From NCBI GenBank assembly GCA_019322455.1, contig JAHWIT010000163.1:1-5443 (forward strand): a DNA stretch of 5,443 bases. Reading direction: 5' to 3'. Below, piece after piece: positions 5,197-5,443 of the stretch (positions within the stretch are counted from its first letter, which is position 1; each line of letters opens with the position of its first letter). This stretch comes from Candidatus Woesearchaeota archaeon. GTDB taxonomy: Archaea > Nanobdellota > Nanobdellia > Woesearchaeales > WJKL01. Below the pieces are notes generated by a model. That model was not told the DNA's origin and ran no database searches. It was given only the letters and a program-made list of their open reading frames with translations. A program made the position numbers and the translations under genes.

Positions 5197-5443
5197 ATGG
5201 AAAATAATCCTAGATTAGGCTCTGCTGTATTAGTTGAAAAGGATGGAAGATTTCTATTAGGCAAACGAAATAAGAAAAATGCTTTTGGCAAATGGGTTAT
5301 TCCAGGTGGAAAAGTAAGATACGGAGAAACAATTAAACAAGCAGCAATCAGAGAAATCAAAGAAGAAACTAACCTAGACATTGAATTAGTAAAATACCTA
5401 GGCCATGAAGAAATCATCAACCTTAAAGGAGATTACCACACAA
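5197..5443 (+). CDS. Nudix hydrolase, N-terminal part (partial at right edge)
   Basis: The frame opens at ATG 5197 (MENNPRLGSAVLVEKDGRF) and is still open at the window end after 82 codons. It contains a complete Nudix box at about 39-61: Gly, then E, then R-E-I-K-E-E-T-N-L, preceded by WVIPGG, so the Mg-binding glutamates are present. As in its neighbour, the Gly of EExG is Asn. The two proteins share the domain layout and the EETNL ending but differ in most other positions (LGKRNKKNAFGKW here, LIKRQDNEVHCPGAW there), so they are diverged paralogues and not a recent duplicate. The C-terminal half, which would help to narrow the substrate, is missing. Confidence 0.9.
   Translation, partial: MENNPRLGSAVLVEKDGRFLLGKRNKKNAFGKWVIPGGKVRYGETIKQAAIREIKEETNLDIELVKYLGHEEIINLKGDYHT

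Noticed and set aside
5139..5420. Minus-strand ORF opposite the second Nudix gene
   Set aside because: The plus strand carries an intact Nudix box in this stretch, so the minus ORF is a shadow.

Overview
The window looks like a piece of an AT-rich archaeal chromosome, probably from a DPANN-type lineage (Woesearchaeota/Pacearchaeota-like). The lineage is an inference. It rests on promoter layout, with TATA-like boxes about 25 bases ahead of ATG codons that lack a Shine-Dalgarno (SD) sequence, so the transcripts appear leaderless. It also rests on strong AT bias, AGA/ATA-rich codon use and several proteins I cannot place in a known family.

Left part (1-2824), all genes on the minus strand. From right to left: two unrecognised genes in tandem (2162-2815, then 1370-2098), a stem-loop with a T-rich tail that probably ends them, a perfect inverted repeat, an MscS-type mechanosensitive channel (208-1257) with its own TATA box, and the first 13 codons of a PIN-domain ribonuclease running off the left edge. 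The 168 bases at 40-207 hold only the PIN gene's SD and probable promoter plus a doubtful 18-codon ORF.

Middle (2816-2989). The leader of the unknown gene pair contains a short GC-rich island. Read on the minus strand, it matches the core of the cobalamin (B12) riboswitch nearly box for box, but the P7-P11 arms are missing. Just downstream, a small hairpin holds the SD of the first gene in its loop, and that loop can pair with the aptamer's L5-type loop. This suggests ligand-controlled translation of the two unknown genes. It is the most notable item here, because B12 riboswitches are mainly bacterial.

Right part (2990-5443), all plus strand. Three tandem paralogous helix-turn-helix (HTH) genes are separated by 3 and 1 bases. 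They combine an N-terminal HTH, a 'GFNSxxEY' motif and a C-terminal XRE-like HTH; the third carries a second motif-plus-XRE unit. Being divergent from the riboswitch operon, they are candidates to regulate themselves and that operon. Two Nudix hydrolase genes follow, each with its own TATA box; the second is cut by the right edge. I see no rRNA, tRNA, CRISPR array or insertion sequence.
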